Shown here in pieces: positions 12,346 to 20,162 of a stretch of DNA of 25,973 nucleotides. The stretch's first letter is position 1, and the number at the start of each line of letters is the position of its first letter. The notes below the pieces were generated by a model. The model worked only from the letters and a program-made list of their open reading frames with translations, was not told the DNA's origin and made no database searches. A program made the position numbers and the translations under genes. Where the stretch lies: positions 1 to 25,973 of IMG/VR virus record IMGVR_UViG_3300042553_001131. One strand, 5' to 3'. Origin of the DNA: a virus.

Positions 12346-12372
12346 CTACTAGGAGACCGGGGGATGAAGACC
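12346..12372 (+). other. plus-strand translation-start look-alike
   Basis: Directly after the terminator hairpin, the plus strand reads CTACTAGGAGACCGGGGG then ATGAAGACC. This copies the early-gene plan seen on the minus strand: hairpin, CTACTAGGAG, ATG(AAGAC). The frame from ATG 12364 runs to 12855 but lies antisense to a well-supported tail gene and is Arg/Gly-rich, so a full-length product is doubtful. It may be a relic of an inverted or lost gene. Confidence 0.4.
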
Positions 12373-12375
12373 CGG

Positions 12376-13803
12376 CTAGGAGATGAGGCTATCCGAGATC
12401 GTCGCCGAAGTCGAGGACGCGGAGGGGAGAACGATTCCGCTTTCGTACAGACCGAAGAAACGATCCAGTTCGAGGTTGAACTGCCCGACCGCGTTGGCGG
12501 AGATCGCGACCGTCGCGAGATCGCCTCTCCTCGAATCGGTGCTACCGGGGAGGATCGCGACCGCGGGACCTCCCGGAGCGAGACGGGTCATAGCGGTCAG
12601 GACGATATCGTCGACGTATACGCTCCGACCGTTCGAGAGAGCGGTGGTCAGCTCGACCACGAGGTACGTCTCGTCCGGGATGTCGATGGGCGATACGACC
12701 GAGACGGATTGTCGAGCGTAGCTCGACGTCGTCGCGGAGAGCGTAACGGTCACGAACATACTCGACCCGAGTACGTTCCCCGCGGAGTCCTGAACCGAGA
12801 CCTGAAGTACCCCGCCCGCGGGAGCGGTCCCGTCGTTGCGGATCCAGAACGATAGGTGGTACAGGGTATCGCCGCGAACCCGGGAGTTCGTACCGTCGGG
12901 ATGGGCGAACCGCTGCTTCAGCTTCGTGAGATTCGAGCCGTCGCCGGTAATCGCGAGAGCGGTAGTCCCGCGGAACTTCGTCGACGCCGAAGAGACGTGC
13001 GTCCCCGCGGTCCCGACCGCCAGAGACCATTGAACCGGGACGTTCGAGGCGAAGCTCTCGAAGTCCGAATTGGTCAGGAGATTGTCTCCGGGATTCGCTC
13101 CGACCTTTCCGTCCATCGACGAGCTCGTCGCGGTCACCCGAAGCTTCGCTCCGGACCCGGACCTCCATCTCCGATCGAGGTTCGGATACGACCGCTCGCC
13201 TTCGACGTGCCATATCTCGGATCCGCTACGAGTACCGCCCGTCTTCGTATCGGTCTGGCAGACGAAGGTTAGGGTCTCGGTTCGTACGCAGGGGAAATCG
13301 ACGAGCTTCGAGGAGAAGACCACGCGGTCCTTGATGAGCTTCGTACATTCGCAGGAGACGACCACGACCGCGTTCCCGACGTTCGAGCTCGCGTACGACG
13401 GGCTCGCCACCGTGAACGTCGTACGCTCGACGGAGTCAGAGCTCGCGACCAGCTGCGCGGCGAGCTCCCGGAGAGCGTCGTCGACGGTCTTCGACGGGAG
13501 CGGAGAGTCCGCGTCGACCGTCTCGATGAGCGTACGAGCAGCCGCCTGCCGAATCGCTTCGAGCGTCGAGAGACTTGGGAGCGCGACGAGATCCTCGTCC
13601 GCGATCGAGCGTACCTGCTCGGTCGCGATGGGGATCGTTCCCGCGGTCGACGAGTACGCGGAGAGGACGGCTCGTACTCCCGTCGTCGCGGTCGAGCTCG
13701 TCGGAGCGATAGCCTGCTGGTGCTGGCGGATCGTCTTCGCGAGTCCGAACAGCTTCCCGAGCCGAGTAAAGAGACCGCCGTTTCCCGTTAGTACGACCGC
13801 CAT
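12376..13803 (-). CDS. tail/baseplate protein with carbohydrate-binding-like domain
   Basis: This 475-residue protein is the last gene of the late operon, 9 bases after the Cys-motif gene. The N-terminal part is helical (LFTRLGKLFGLAKTIRQHQQ; TLEAIRQAAARTLIE; KTVDDALRELAAQLVASSDS). A jelly-roll-like domain occupies about 240-400. It starts DNLLTNSDFESFASNVPVQW and contains TALAITGDG, LYHLSFWIRNDG and RSVYVDDIVLTAM, the usual order in CBM4/9-like domains. The C-terminal part ends in ANAVGQFNLELDRFFGLYES. Such proteins sit at phage tail tips and bind cell-surface sugars. The sugar-binding role is inferred from the fold pattern. Confidence 0.75.
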   Translation of the reverse strand: MAVVLTGNGGLFTRLGKLFGLAKTIRQHQQAIAPTSSTATTGVRAVLSAYSSTAGTIPIATEQVRSIADEDLVALPSLSTLEAIRQAAARTLIETVDADSPLPSKTVDDALRELAAQLVASSDSVERTTFTVASPSYASSNVGNAVVVVSCECTKLIKDRVVFSSKLVDFPCVRTETLTFVCQTDTKTGGTRSGSEIWHVEGERSYPNLDRRWRSGSGAKLRVTATSSSMDGKVGANPGDNLLTNSDFESFASNVPVQWSLAVGTAGTHVSSASTKFRGTTALAITGDGSNLTKLKQRFAHPDGTNSRVRGDTLYHLSFWIRNDGTAPAGGVLQVSVQDSAGNVLGSSMFVTVTLSATTSSYARQSVSVVSPIDIPDETYLVVELTTALSNGRSVYVDDIVLTAMTRLAPGGPAVAILPGSTDSRRGDLATVAISANAVGQFNLELDRFFGLYESGIVLPSASSTSATISDSLIS

Positions 13804-13812
13804 ACGAGCATC

Positions 13813-14067
13813 CTACCAGTGGCTCTTCGGACAGGACTCCGACGCGAGCCGGACCTTATAGCGGAGGAGACATCCGCATCCGCCTCCGCGCGAGTCGCAG
13901 ACCCCGTCGCGAAACAGTCCGGATGGACAGCTCCGGCAGACCGCGAGTCTCGCCTCGATCGTCTCCTCGCTCGCTCGATCCACGCCGGAGATCGCCTTCG
14001 CGATTCCGCGGAGACCGTCGAACGCGCGAACGTAGTCCGCGACCGTACCTCTCTCCGGGAGGATCAT
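13813..14067 (-). CDS. small protein with C-terminal cysteine-cluster (zinc-ribbon-like) motif
   Basis: This 84-residue protein is ATGA-coupled to the upstream gene. The C-terminal half has Cys at 44, 47, 57, 64, 66 and 79 and the ending ESCPKSHW. The pattern R.AVC..CP...G.C....GGGCGC.L..K..L..E.CP...W recurs in small phage and bacterial proteins of unknown function and most likely binds zinc or an iron-sulphur centre. The N-terminal half is helical (ADYVRAFDGLRGIAKAISGV). It lies between two tail-type genes, so it may be a minor virion or assembly factor. Confidence 0.75.
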   Translation of the reverse strand: MILPERGTVADYVRAFDGLRGIAKAISGVDRASEETIEARLAVCRSCPSGLFRDGVCDSRGGGCGCLLRYKVRLASESCPKSHW

Positions 14068-14843
14068 CCGACCGCCACCGATATGGTCTCGTTCCCAAGA
14101 ACGTACTCTCCCGATGCGCTCGCCTGTCCGGTACGGGAGAAAGAGTTCGCGTAGTACGTCCTGTTCACGCTCTGCGAAGACGAGACGACCGGTACTCCGA
14201 GATTGAACGGGTTCGGACTATTCCACTCGACCCCGTCCGCGCTCGCGGATATTCCCGCGGGACAGTCCGGTGTACCTCCGAAGACTCCGATGGGACAGGG
14301 AGGTATCGGAGGAACTACTAACTTCGACGCTCCGATGACTCCTACCGGCGATGAGCTCCCGGTATAGCTCTGTCCGTTGTAAGAGCTCGGACCCGAGATG
14401 AAGAACTCCGCGGTGAACGGATACCCGTACACCGCTCGTACCACGTGCCCGGTCGCGTACGTCGTACCTCCGAACGGATTGCAGGGTCCGTACCCGTTGC
14501 AGAAGAGCTCGAAGTTCGCCGGACCGGTTCCGTTATGGTTCGCGCTCGATCGCGGGGAGTTGAAGTTCGGACCCGGCCAGTTCGCAGACCATTGGATCGA
14601 GACCGTACCGGTTCCGGTGTAGAGCTGGCAGACCTGCGCCGGACCCTGAACCGTTCCGCTCGCGACCGCGGAGTATCGACCTGAACCCCAGACCGATCCT
14701 CCCGAGAAGACCGCGAACTCGACGAGATGGGTAAGGGTCACCGCGTACGAGGTTCGGCTACCGCAGAAGGCGAAGAGTTCGCAGCAGGTCTCCGGCGGAG
14801 GACCCTGACAACAACAGGGGACCGCTAGGAGCGAGGCGATCAT
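14064..14843 (-). CDS. cysteine-rich, Gly/Ser/Pro-rich virion protein of unknown function
   Basis: This 259-residue protein is coupled by ATGA on both sides. It begins MIASLLAVPCCCQGPPPETC, and Cys residues cluster at 10-12, 20-21 and 27, with further Cys near 72, 113, 119, 183 and 193. The body is beta-like and rich in Gly, Ser, Tyr and Asn (HNGTGPANFELFCNGYGPCN; SSPVGVIGASKLVVPPIPPC). The N-terminal hydrophobic stretch before the first Cys is short and lacks a basic start, so I do not call it a lipoprotein. It is probably a tail-surface protein. No family is recognised. Confidence 0.68.
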   Translation of the reverse strand: MIASLLAVPCCCQGPPPETCCELFAFCGSRTSYAVTLTHLVEFAVFSGGSVWGSGRYSAVASGTVQGPAQVCQLYTGTGTVSIQWSANWPGPNFNSPRSSANHNGTGPANFELFCNGYGPCNPFGGTTYATGHVVRAVYGYPFTAEFFISGPSSYNGQSYTGSSSPVGVIGASKLVVPPIPPCPIGVFGGTPDCPAGISASADGVEWNSPNPFNLGVPVVSSSQSVNRTYYANSFSRTGQASASGEYVLGNETISVAVG

Positions 14844-15148
14844 CGCGAGCGAAGACCGTATATCGTCGCGACGATACCGCTTCCGTCCGCGAGTCCTCGA
14901 AGCTCTTCGCCTCCGCGTACGACGATCCGCGTGTCGTCGACGTAGGTCGAGTTCGCCGGGATCGCGACGTCGTAGAAGAGAGCGTTCGCGGTCGAGCTCG
15001 TCTCTCCCTGAAGGACGTGGTGGATCCGGAACCTCCGGAGCGAGCTCGAAGTATTCGCGAGGTACACCGCGTGAATGACCGTTTCTCCTCCGCTCTCCGC
15101 GGCGAAGAGCTGGTCATCCTGCGTCCGTAGCGTTACGCGGGAGAGCAT
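14840..15148 (-). CDS. small beta-rich tail-region protein
   Basis: This 102-residue protein starts in a TGATG overlap with the upstream gene and ends in an ATGA overlap. It has strands VIHAVYLANTSSSLRRFRIH, NALFYDVAIPANSTYVDDTR and IVVRGGEELRGLADGSGIVATIYG. The 'NTS...R.F.IH...Y...IPANST......I.V..GE.L...A....v.....G' plan is common in about 100-residue phage structural accessory proteins near tail genes. The exact virion position is unknown. Confidence 0.7.
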   Translation of the reverse strand: MLSRVTLRTQDDQLFAAESGGETVIHAVYLANTSSSLRRFRIHHVLQGETSSTANALFYDVAIPANSTYVDDTRIVVRGGEELRGLADGSGIVATIYGLRSR

Positions 15149-15963
15149 CAGGCGATACCTCTGGTCAGGACGGACTCGGTCGCGCCCGCGGCGAACGCGG
15201 CTCCGTTCAGACATTCCGGTCCCATCGGAGGAACTACGTCGAACGCCCAGAGAATACCGTCCGCGGACGCTCCTCCGATCGTCCCGACAACGAGACCACC
15301 GACCGGACCGAGGATCGAGATTCGGCTCGGAGGATCGGCGAACTCCATCGGCTGTCCGTGTCCGTTCCCGACCTCGTACAGGTTGATCGCGGTCCCGACC
15401 GGAAGGTCTGGATTCGGGACGAGTCCTCCGCTCGCGAGCGCGATGAGCGGGGTAACCGAATAGGCGTAGACACCCGGAGTATCGGTTTCCTTCACGCCTT
15501 CTATCCGCAGGATCGAGGACGCCCCGAGAGACGCCTTCTGGCGGACGATCCCGAACCAGACCTCTTTCCCGTCTCCGATCATCGGGACGAGCTGGACGAT
15601 ATCGCCCGTGGTCCCGTCGCCTTCGAGGATGACCGCTCGTCCGTTCGGAGGATCCCCGAACATATACGAGCTCATCCCGGTCGATTGAATCGAGCGAGTC
15701 TGCGTACCGGATCCGGTCCCGCCCGCGGTCGAGATCCCGAGCTCCTGCCACTCGAAGACCTTGTACGTCCTCCCTTCGCTCTCCTCGAAGAGATCCGTCC
15801 CGAGATCCTCTTCGAGCTTCGCGACGATGACCCGACGCTTCCCGAACGGATCCGCCGGAGATCCGACGTACATACCCTCGACGCGATCCGCCGCGTCCAT
15901 CAGTCGGTTCGCGTCGTCGAAACCGAAACGCCCGACCCTACCGCTCGTGAAGCGCCGAGTCAC
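15148..15963 (-). CDS. hypothetical tail-region protein
   Basis: This 271-residue protein has an N-terminal helix (RFGFDDANRLMDAADRVEGM), a strand-helix segment (KRRVIVAKLEEDLGTDLFEE), then a beta-rich body: RTYKVFEWQELGIS, NGRAVILEGD, IVQLVPMIGDGKEVWFGIVR, and GTAINLYEVGNGHGQPMEFA. It is ATGA-coupled to the upstream gene and TGATG-coupled to the downstream one. It is probably a baseplate or distal tail component by position. No domain is recognised with confidence. Confidence 0.68.
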   Translation of the reverse strand: MTRRFTSGRVGRFGFDDANRLMDAADRVEGMYVGSPADPFGKRRVIVAKLEEDLGTDLFEESEGRTYKVFEWQELGISTAGGTGSGTQTRSIQSTGMSSYMFGDPPNGRAVILEGDGTTGDIVQLVPMIGDGKEVWFGIVRQKASLGASSILRIEGVKETDTPGVYAYSVTPLIALASGGLVPNPDLPVGTAINLYEVGNGHGQPMEFADPPSRISILGPVGGLVVGTIGGASADGILWAFDVVPPMGPECLNGAAFAAGATESVLTRGIA

Positions 15964-16364
15964 GGGGAGAACACTTGGAACTGGAGGACCGCGGAAGTGT
16001 TCGTACCGGCGGTCACCGCCTTCGCGAAGAGCGAAGTCAGGGATACGCGAGAGATCGCGTACTCGCCCGGGAGGAGACGAACGATCGAGACGAGCGACGT
16101 CGGAGTCGTAGCGGCGGTCGCGCTATAGGCAGTCGCTCCGATCTCGACGGGGATGGCGGTCGACAGGTTCCTGAAGTACGCCATCCCGTACGGAGTAACG
16201 TCCGCGTTCAGTTCGAGCTGCTCCGCGCTCCCGCCGATCGCCTGCTGTCCGCCGGCTCCGGTATCGGAGGCGAGATCCGCGAGGAGCGTAGAAGGCGCGA
16301 AGACGTGCTGTAGATTTCCCTTCGAGATCGAGAGTCGACCCGAGAAGCTGATTTCGTTGCTCAT
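15960..16364 (-). CDS. hypothetical virion protein
   Basis: This 134-residue protein begins MSNEISFSGRLSISKGNLQH and has ELNADVTPYGMAYFRNLSTA, then IPVEIGATAYSATA and IVRLLPGEYAISRVSLTSLF. The elements 'N.STAIPVEIG' and 'LLPGEYAI.R' are typical of small phage beta-sandwich proteins that carry a virion surface or baseplate function. ATGA-coupled on both sides. The function is inferred from position and fold-like pattern only. Confidence 0.7.
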   Translation of the reverse strand: MSNEISFSGRLSISKGNLQHVFAPSTLLADLASDTGAGGQQAIGGSAEQLELNADVTPYGMAYFRNLSTAIPVEIGATAYSATAATTPTSLVSIVRLLPGEYAISRVSLTSLFAKAVTAGTNTSAVLQFQVFSP

Positions 16365-17230
16365 GCTGCTCCCCTGAAGTTCGGCGACATCGCGAAGAAA
16401 TCCGCGTAGGTCGAGAACGGTTGAACGAAGATGACTTTCGCCGCGACGATACGGGCGTCCTCCGGGCTCGTCGCCGGATACGACATCGGGAGTACGTTCC
16501 CGAACGGATCGCAGACCGCGAGCTGTCGCATATGGAACCAACGATCCAGAACGAACTTGTGGGAGAAAGAGAACTTGTCGACGTCGATACGATTGATCGC
16601 GGCCCCGACGTACAGGAGCTGACCCTTCTCCGCGTTCAGGAATCTCGTGTTGTTTCGTCTCCACGTGAACGGGAGAAGGAAGAGGAGATTTGGGATCCCG
16701 GCTCGTACCTCGGTGATCGTGATTTCGACCTGCCGTACGACGTCCTGCAAGGGATTCCCGGCGACGTCGATGGGCTCGCCTCCGATGTCGCTCTGGTTCG
16801 GAGACGACCCGTACGGATAGTCGCCTCCGTCCGCGACGAGACCCGCGAGCTCGGACGCGGTCAGGGATCTCCACGCGGGAACCATAGAAGCGGAGATCGA
16901 GGCGGAGACCTCGACGTATCCGATCTCGCCCGGTTCCTTTGTCGGAAGGGTTCCGACCTCGGTCTCCGCGTATTCCCATCGGACTAGCCAGAGGTCCGCG
17001 TGTCCCGAGACCCGTCCGTAGTCGTAGTCCCTCGCGATGAGGTTCGGACTGTCGGGGAACTCCTGCCCGTATATCGGAAGACCGCCCGCGCCGAAATAGG
17101 TCGCGAGCGTAGCCGGAGACGTAAGGGGAGAGGTGTCGTCGAAGACGTGGAAGGAACGGCTCGCGGTCAGCTTCCCGCCTTTCCGCGAGACGGTTCTCGA
17201 TTCGAGGAGTTCGACCACCTGAACGCTCAT
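16361..17230 (-). CDS. minor tail protein downstream of the tape measure
   Basis: This 289-residue protein is ATGA-coupled to the tape-measure gene, the usual place for distal tail or tail-hub proteins. Sequence features are SVQVVELLESRTVSRKGGKL, a beta-rich middle (GHADLWLVRWEYAETEVGTL; GYVEVSASISASMVPAWRSL), and a region with KGQLLYVGAAINRIDVDKFS and HKFVLDRWFHMRQLAVCDPF. The C-terminus (ARIVAAKVIFVQPFSTYADF) is also beta-like. No named domain is recognised; the tail role rests on gene order. Confidence 0.7.
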   Translation of the reverse strand: MSVQVVELLESRTVSRKGGKLTASRSFHVFDDTSPLTSPATLATYFGAGGLPIYGQEFPDSPNLIARDYDYGRVSGHADLWLVRWEYAETEVGTLPTKEPGEIGYVEVSASISASMVPAWRSLTASELAGLVADGGDYPYGSSPNQSDIGGEPIDVAGNPLQDVVRQVEITITEVRAGIPNLLFLLPFTWRRNNTRFLNAEKGQLLYVGAAINRIDVDKFSFSHKFVLDRWFHMRQLAVCDPFGNVLPMSYPATSPEDARIVAAKVIFVQPFSTYADFFAMSPNFRGAA

Positions 17231-18486
17231 GCGATACCTCCCTCGACTCCTCCGACCTTCCGGGCGATCTCCGCGACTAGCTCCGCGATCCTAGCCTGTA
17301 GCGCTTGCTGCTTCTCCGCGATCGTCCTCATAGCGGCGGACGCTCCGAGGTTCGCGACGGAGAACGAACCTCCGATGCTGGTCGAGACGGACTGCGTGAA
17401 GCTCGAAACGTCCCTGACTTCCCCGAGAACTTTCTTCCTTCCTTCCAGCTCGGTCTTCAGGTTCTCGACGATCGCCTCCTGCTCTTTCTTCCTCGCGTCC
17501 TCGCGTTCCTTGTTGTATTCGTCCATACGCTTCTGGGCGATCTCGTCGAGATCGTTCCTCGCTTTCGTCTCCGCCACGAGCTGGCGGGACCGGATGAGAT
17601 CGTCCGCGGCGACGTCTCCGATCTCTTTCGCGATAGCCTTCCGCTCGCGGGCGATCTCGCGTAGCTCCTGCTCCAGTTCGAGCTGCCTGCGTACGAACTC
17701 GTCCTGCTCCCTCGCGATTCCCACCAGAGCCGCGTTGTCTTCCATCTCCGTATTCGCCTTCGCGAGCGCCTCGCGTTTCGCCGCGGCAGCTTTCTCCGCC
17801 TCTTCCGCTCGCTTGCGCTCGAACTCCGCTATCTCCGCTGCTCGCTTCGCCTGCTCTGATTCCCTCTTCGCCATCTCCGCCTTCACCGCGTTCTCCGCCT
17901 TCGCGATAATCAGGCGCTCCTGCGCGGCGACCATAGCCACCGCCTCTTGCGTAGCTCCCTCGGTTTCGAGCTGGTTGATTGACTGGCGTACGAGCGCGAG
18001 CTCCCGCTGCTTCGAGAGCTCGATCCTCGACAGCTCGTCCCTCTCCTGCTCGATCCGCAGGAGGCGGTCCGCGTCTCGCGCCATCGCCTTGAATGCGTTC
18101 CGGCGTTCGAGCTCCTCCACCTCTTTCTTCAGGGCTTCCGCTTCCGCCTTCGCTCCGCTGAACGCCTCGTATATCGCTCCGCCCAGACCGTAGGCTGCGC
18201 CCGCGACGGCTCCGAAGACTCCCGGCAGGGCGTTCAGGGCTCCCTCGATATCGCCCGTCGCCGCGGCGGTAGCGGCTGCGGCTCCGCCGATTCCGAGTCC
18301 GAGACGCTTCGCTCCACGACCTCCCTCGGTCATCCACCTGTCGAACTTCGCCCCGAGTCCAGCCTTCTCGACCGTCGACGCCATCGCCGCGGTCGACGAG
18401 GCGACGGTCTGCTCCGCCTGCTGCATCCCGGTCTGGAGAGGACCGATCGCCGCAGCGACGGATACGATGACTTCGGGGTTAGCCAA
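17227..18486 (-). CDS. tape measure protein (short)
   Basis: This 419-residue protein starts at TTG 18486, after GGAGG 4 bases upstream. It opens MANPEVIVSVAAAIGPLQTG. An Ala/Gly-rich hydrophobic part (about 63-110, GLGIGGAAAATAAATGDIEG, then LPGVFGAVAGAAYGLGGAIY) is followed by long charged coiled coils (about 113-360, with repeats such as EALKKEVEELERRN, AEFERKRAEEAEKAAAAKRE and REIARERKAIAKEIG). The C-terminus is helical (RIAELVAEIARKVGG). This composition and the position after the chaperone genes identify a tape measure, which sets tail length. At 419 residues it predicts a short tail, about 60 nm using the usual rule of about 0.15 nm per residue. Confidence 0.85.
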   Translation of the reverse strand: MANPEVIVSVAAAIGPLQTGMQQAEQTVASSTAAMASTVEKAGLGAKFDRWMTEGGRGAKRLGLGIGGAAAATAAATGDIEGALNALPGVFGAVAGAAYGLGGAIYEAFSGAKAEAEALKKEVEELERRNAFKAMARDADRLLRIEQERDELSRIELSKQRELALVRQSINQLETEGATQEAVAMVAAQERLIIAKAENAVKAEMAKRESEQAKRAAEIAEFERKRAEEAEKAAAAKREALAKANTEMEDNAALVGIAREQDEFVRRQLELEQELREIARERKAIAKEIGDVAADDLIRSRQLVAETKARNDLDEIAQKRMDEYNKEREDARKKEQEAIVENLKTELEGRKKVLGEVRDVSSFTQSVSTSIGGSFSVANLGASAAMRTIAEKQQALQARIAELVAEIARKVGGVEGGIA

Positions 18487-19065
18487 GGAGCCTCCGCATT
18501 TCGCGGTCCACCGCGGACCGCCCGGTATCAGACCCGCTCTCCGAGACGATGATATCGGAGACGCTTCGGAGGATCTCGACGAAGAGATCCAGAGGAAGGT
18601 CGAGCGGGTTCCCGAAGCCCGGAGCGTTACGAGCTATGAACGCGGCGGAGCCGAGCCAGTCGAAAGAGTTCAGCTCGTCGACGGACTCGGCTCGATAGGG
18701 TTCGCGGAGCTCTCTTTCGTCTCGTATCCGCAGAGAGCCTGTGCGGTCCGGGTCAGAACGTCGGGACGAAGGGCGTTCAGCTCCGCCTCCGGATCCGCCA
18801 CACCGGACCGGACCAGAGCGGTACGGACCATCTCGGTCGCGATCGAGATGCGGTACGTCGCGAGGAGAAGCAGAGCCGTCGAGCCTTTCCGCTTCGAGTG
18901 TTCGCGGAGCTCTTCGAGCCTTCGGTCCGCGTCCGCGTTCGACGCTTCGAGGTCCGCGAGGAGAGCGCTCCGCTCTTCCTCGTACGCTCGATCGCAGAGC
19001 TGGATGAGATCCCGAACCGTCAGGAGCGGGACGCGAAGTCCCTCCCGTACTTCTACCGTCTTCAT
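18479..19065 (-). CDS. frameshifted tail assembly chaperone (G-T type fusion)
   Basis: The -1 frame downstream of the chaperone gene is open through 18718-18479 and looks coding. It reads ERELREPYRAESVDELNSFD, WLGSAAFIARNAPGFGNPLD, LPLDLFVEILRSVSDIIVSE, then DREMRRLLG and TAA. It has no normal start codon before its last few residues and overlaps the tape-measure start. This is the arrangement of the lambda G/GT chaperones, where -1 ribosomal frameshifting makes a longer form that bridges tail tube and tape measure. The shift point cannot be fixed. ACGAAAG at 18714-18720 is the most A-rich candidate, but it is not a canonical slippery heptamer. Confidence 0.65.
18670..19065 (-). CDS. tail assembly chaperone, short form (G type)
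   Basis: This 131-residue helical protein lies two genes after the tail-tube paralogues and directly before the tape measure, where tail chaperones sit in siphoviruses. It reads MKTVEVREGLRVPLLTVRDL, ALLADLEASNADADRRLEEL, then STALLLLATYRISIATEMVR and DPEAELNALRPDVLTRTAQA. The last residues (about 120-131, SSANPIEPSPSTS) are Ser/Pro-rich, and the overlapping -1 frame looks more gene-like there. This supports frameshifting. ATGA-coupled to the upstream 84-residue gene. Confidence 0.72.
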   Translation of the reverse strand: MKTVEVREGLRVPLLTVRDLIQLCDRAYEEERSALLADLEASNADADRRLEELREHSKRKGSTALLLLATYRISIATEMVRTALVRSGVADPEAELNALRPDVLTRTAQALCGYETKESSANPIEPSPSTS

Positions 19066-19316
19066 TTCACGAGCCTCCCTCTGTTCTCCGGATGCATTTC
19101 GTCGACCGATCCGAACGCGTGATACCGGCGACGGAGAGAGCAGTCGACGAGCCTCCGGGTCTTGTTCCTCCAGACCACGAGCTGCCTGACCCGTTCGAGA
19201 GCCTGCTCCTCCGAGAGATGCGGAGAGATCCCGATTCGGCTACGGGTCCCATCGGAGAACCGTAGCTCCGCGATCCAGTCGTCGGGAGTCAGGACCGTCG
19301 TAGGCCAGAGCCGCAT
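19062..19316 (-). CDS. small hypothetical tail-region protein
   Basis: This 84-residue protein lies between the second tube paralogue (3 bases away) and the chaperone gene (ATGA overlap). It reads MRLWPTTVLTPDDWIAELRF, SDGTRSRIGISPHLSEEQAL, ERVRQLVVWRNKTRRLVDCS, then LRRRYHAFGSVDEMHPENRG. A strand pair followed by a basic helix is seen, with no membrane segment. No family is recognised. By position it is likely a tail assembly or virion accessory. Confidence 0.62.
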   Translation of the reverse strand: MRLWPTTVLTPDDWIAELRFSDGTRSRIGISPHLSEEQALERVRQLVVWRNKTRRLVDCSLRRRYHAFGSVDEMHPENRGRLVK

Positions 19317-19319
19317 CGG

Positions 19320-19721
19320 TTAGCTCTCGTCCCACGTCTCGGTCGGGATCGTCCCGTCGGAAATCGCGAAGTTGAACGAAAGAGCCGCGTCCCCGGTCTT
19401 CGTCGAGGTCGCGGCGATCTCCGAGATGACCGCGGTCAGGGTGTAGTAACAGGCGGTGCTCGCGCGAAGCGTAATCGAGGATCCGCCTTCGGTCTGGGAT
19501 CCGACGCCGGGAGACGAGTTCGCTCCGTCCGTGATCATCGTTCCGCCCGCGGATCCGGAGACGTCCCAAATCCCGAGACGACGACGTCGACCGGAATCGG
19601 AATACCCGGTGACGTCGGAGACGTTTCGCGAGAAGGTCGCGTTCCACGTCGCGAACTGCGCCTGATGAGCGTTCGGGAAGACGATGCTCCCGTCATTTCC
19701 GGTCAGGTAGGTCGTTGGCAT
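19320..19721 (-). CDS. tail-tube-like protein, paralogue 2
   Basis: This 133-residue protein closely resembles the preceding gene's product. Shared blocks are YLTGNDG at the start, WNA.FSRNVSD..G..D, RRRRLG..DVSGSAGG in the middle, and TKTGDAA.SFNF followed by PTETWDE at the end. The beta-rich make-up, the size and the position two genes before the tape measure fit a small tail tube protein, whose hexamer rings form the tail canal. The two copies differ mainly in the central segment (about 65-95), here STACYYTLTAVISEI. Confidence 0.68.
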   Translation of the reverse strand: MPTTYLTGNDGSIVFPNAHQAQFATWNATFSRNVSDVTGYSDSGRRRRLGIWDVSGSAGGTMITDGANSSPGVGSQTEGGSSITLRASTACYYTLTAVISEIAATSTKTGDAALSFNFAISDGTIPTETWDES

Positions 19722-19724
19722 TGG

Positions 19725-20159
19725 TTAGGTCTCGTCCCACGTCTCGGTCGGAGCCGATCCGCCGGATAGCTGGAAGTTGAATGACACCGCCGCGTCTCCG
19801 GTCTTCGCGTTCGAGATCGCGATGTCGGAGACCACCGCGACGAAAGAGAGCGTGCAGTTCGTGTTCGCGCTCGTCGAACCGGTCGACGTTCCGCTCCCGC
19901 GGGCGTGAAGGTAAATGGTCGCTCCGTCGCTCGCCCAGTCCGTCGTGTTCGCGCCCGGACCCTTCGAGTCCGCGACGAGATATCCGCCCGCGGATCCGGA
20001 GACGTCGTGGACTCCGAGCCTTCGACGTCGAGCTCCGTCGCCGAACCCCGAGATGTCCGAGACGTTCCGCGAGAAGCTCGCGTTCCACACGTTGAACTGA
20101 GCGCCGTGGTTCGTCCCCAAAGCGACTCCGCCATCGTTTCCGGTCAGGTAGGTGGGCAT
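19725..20159 (-). CDS. tail-tube-like protein, paralogue 1
   Basis: This 144-residue protein starts 3 bases after the stop of the tail terminator-like gene. It opens MPTYLTGNDGGVALGTNHGA, then WNASFSRNVSDISGFGDGAR and RRLGVHDVSGSAGGYLVAD, and closes with PTETWDET. It shares these blocks with the next gene but has a longer middle with HARGSGTSTGSTSANTNCTL. The family is seen in many siphovirus-like contigs just before chaperone and tape-measure genes. Tail tube identity is inferred from position and beta-rich sequence. Confidence 0.68.
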   Translation of the reverse strand: MPTYLTGNDGGVALGTNHGAQFNVWNASFSRNVSDISGFGDGARRRRLGVHDVSGSAGGYLVADSKGPGANTTDWASDGATIYLHARGSGTSTGSTSANTNCTLSFVAVVSDIAISNAKTGDAAVSFNFQLSGGSAPTETWDET

Positions 20160-20162
20160 AGG

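Noticed and set aside
10836-12386. Plus-strand ORF of 516 codons
   Set aside because: Covers promoters, hairpins and three minus-strand early genes; composition is that of an antisense shadow.
12364-12855. Plus-strand 163-codon ORF behind a good ribosome binding site
   Set aside because: The start signal is striking and kept as a finding, but the frame is antisense to the C-terminus of a convincing tail gene and is Arg/Gly/Asp-rich, so I do not call it a gene.
14064-14843. Lipoprotein signal (LLAVPC) at the start of the Cys-rich protein
   Set aside because: Only nine residues before the Cys, no basic residue at the start, and it lies in a virion operon.
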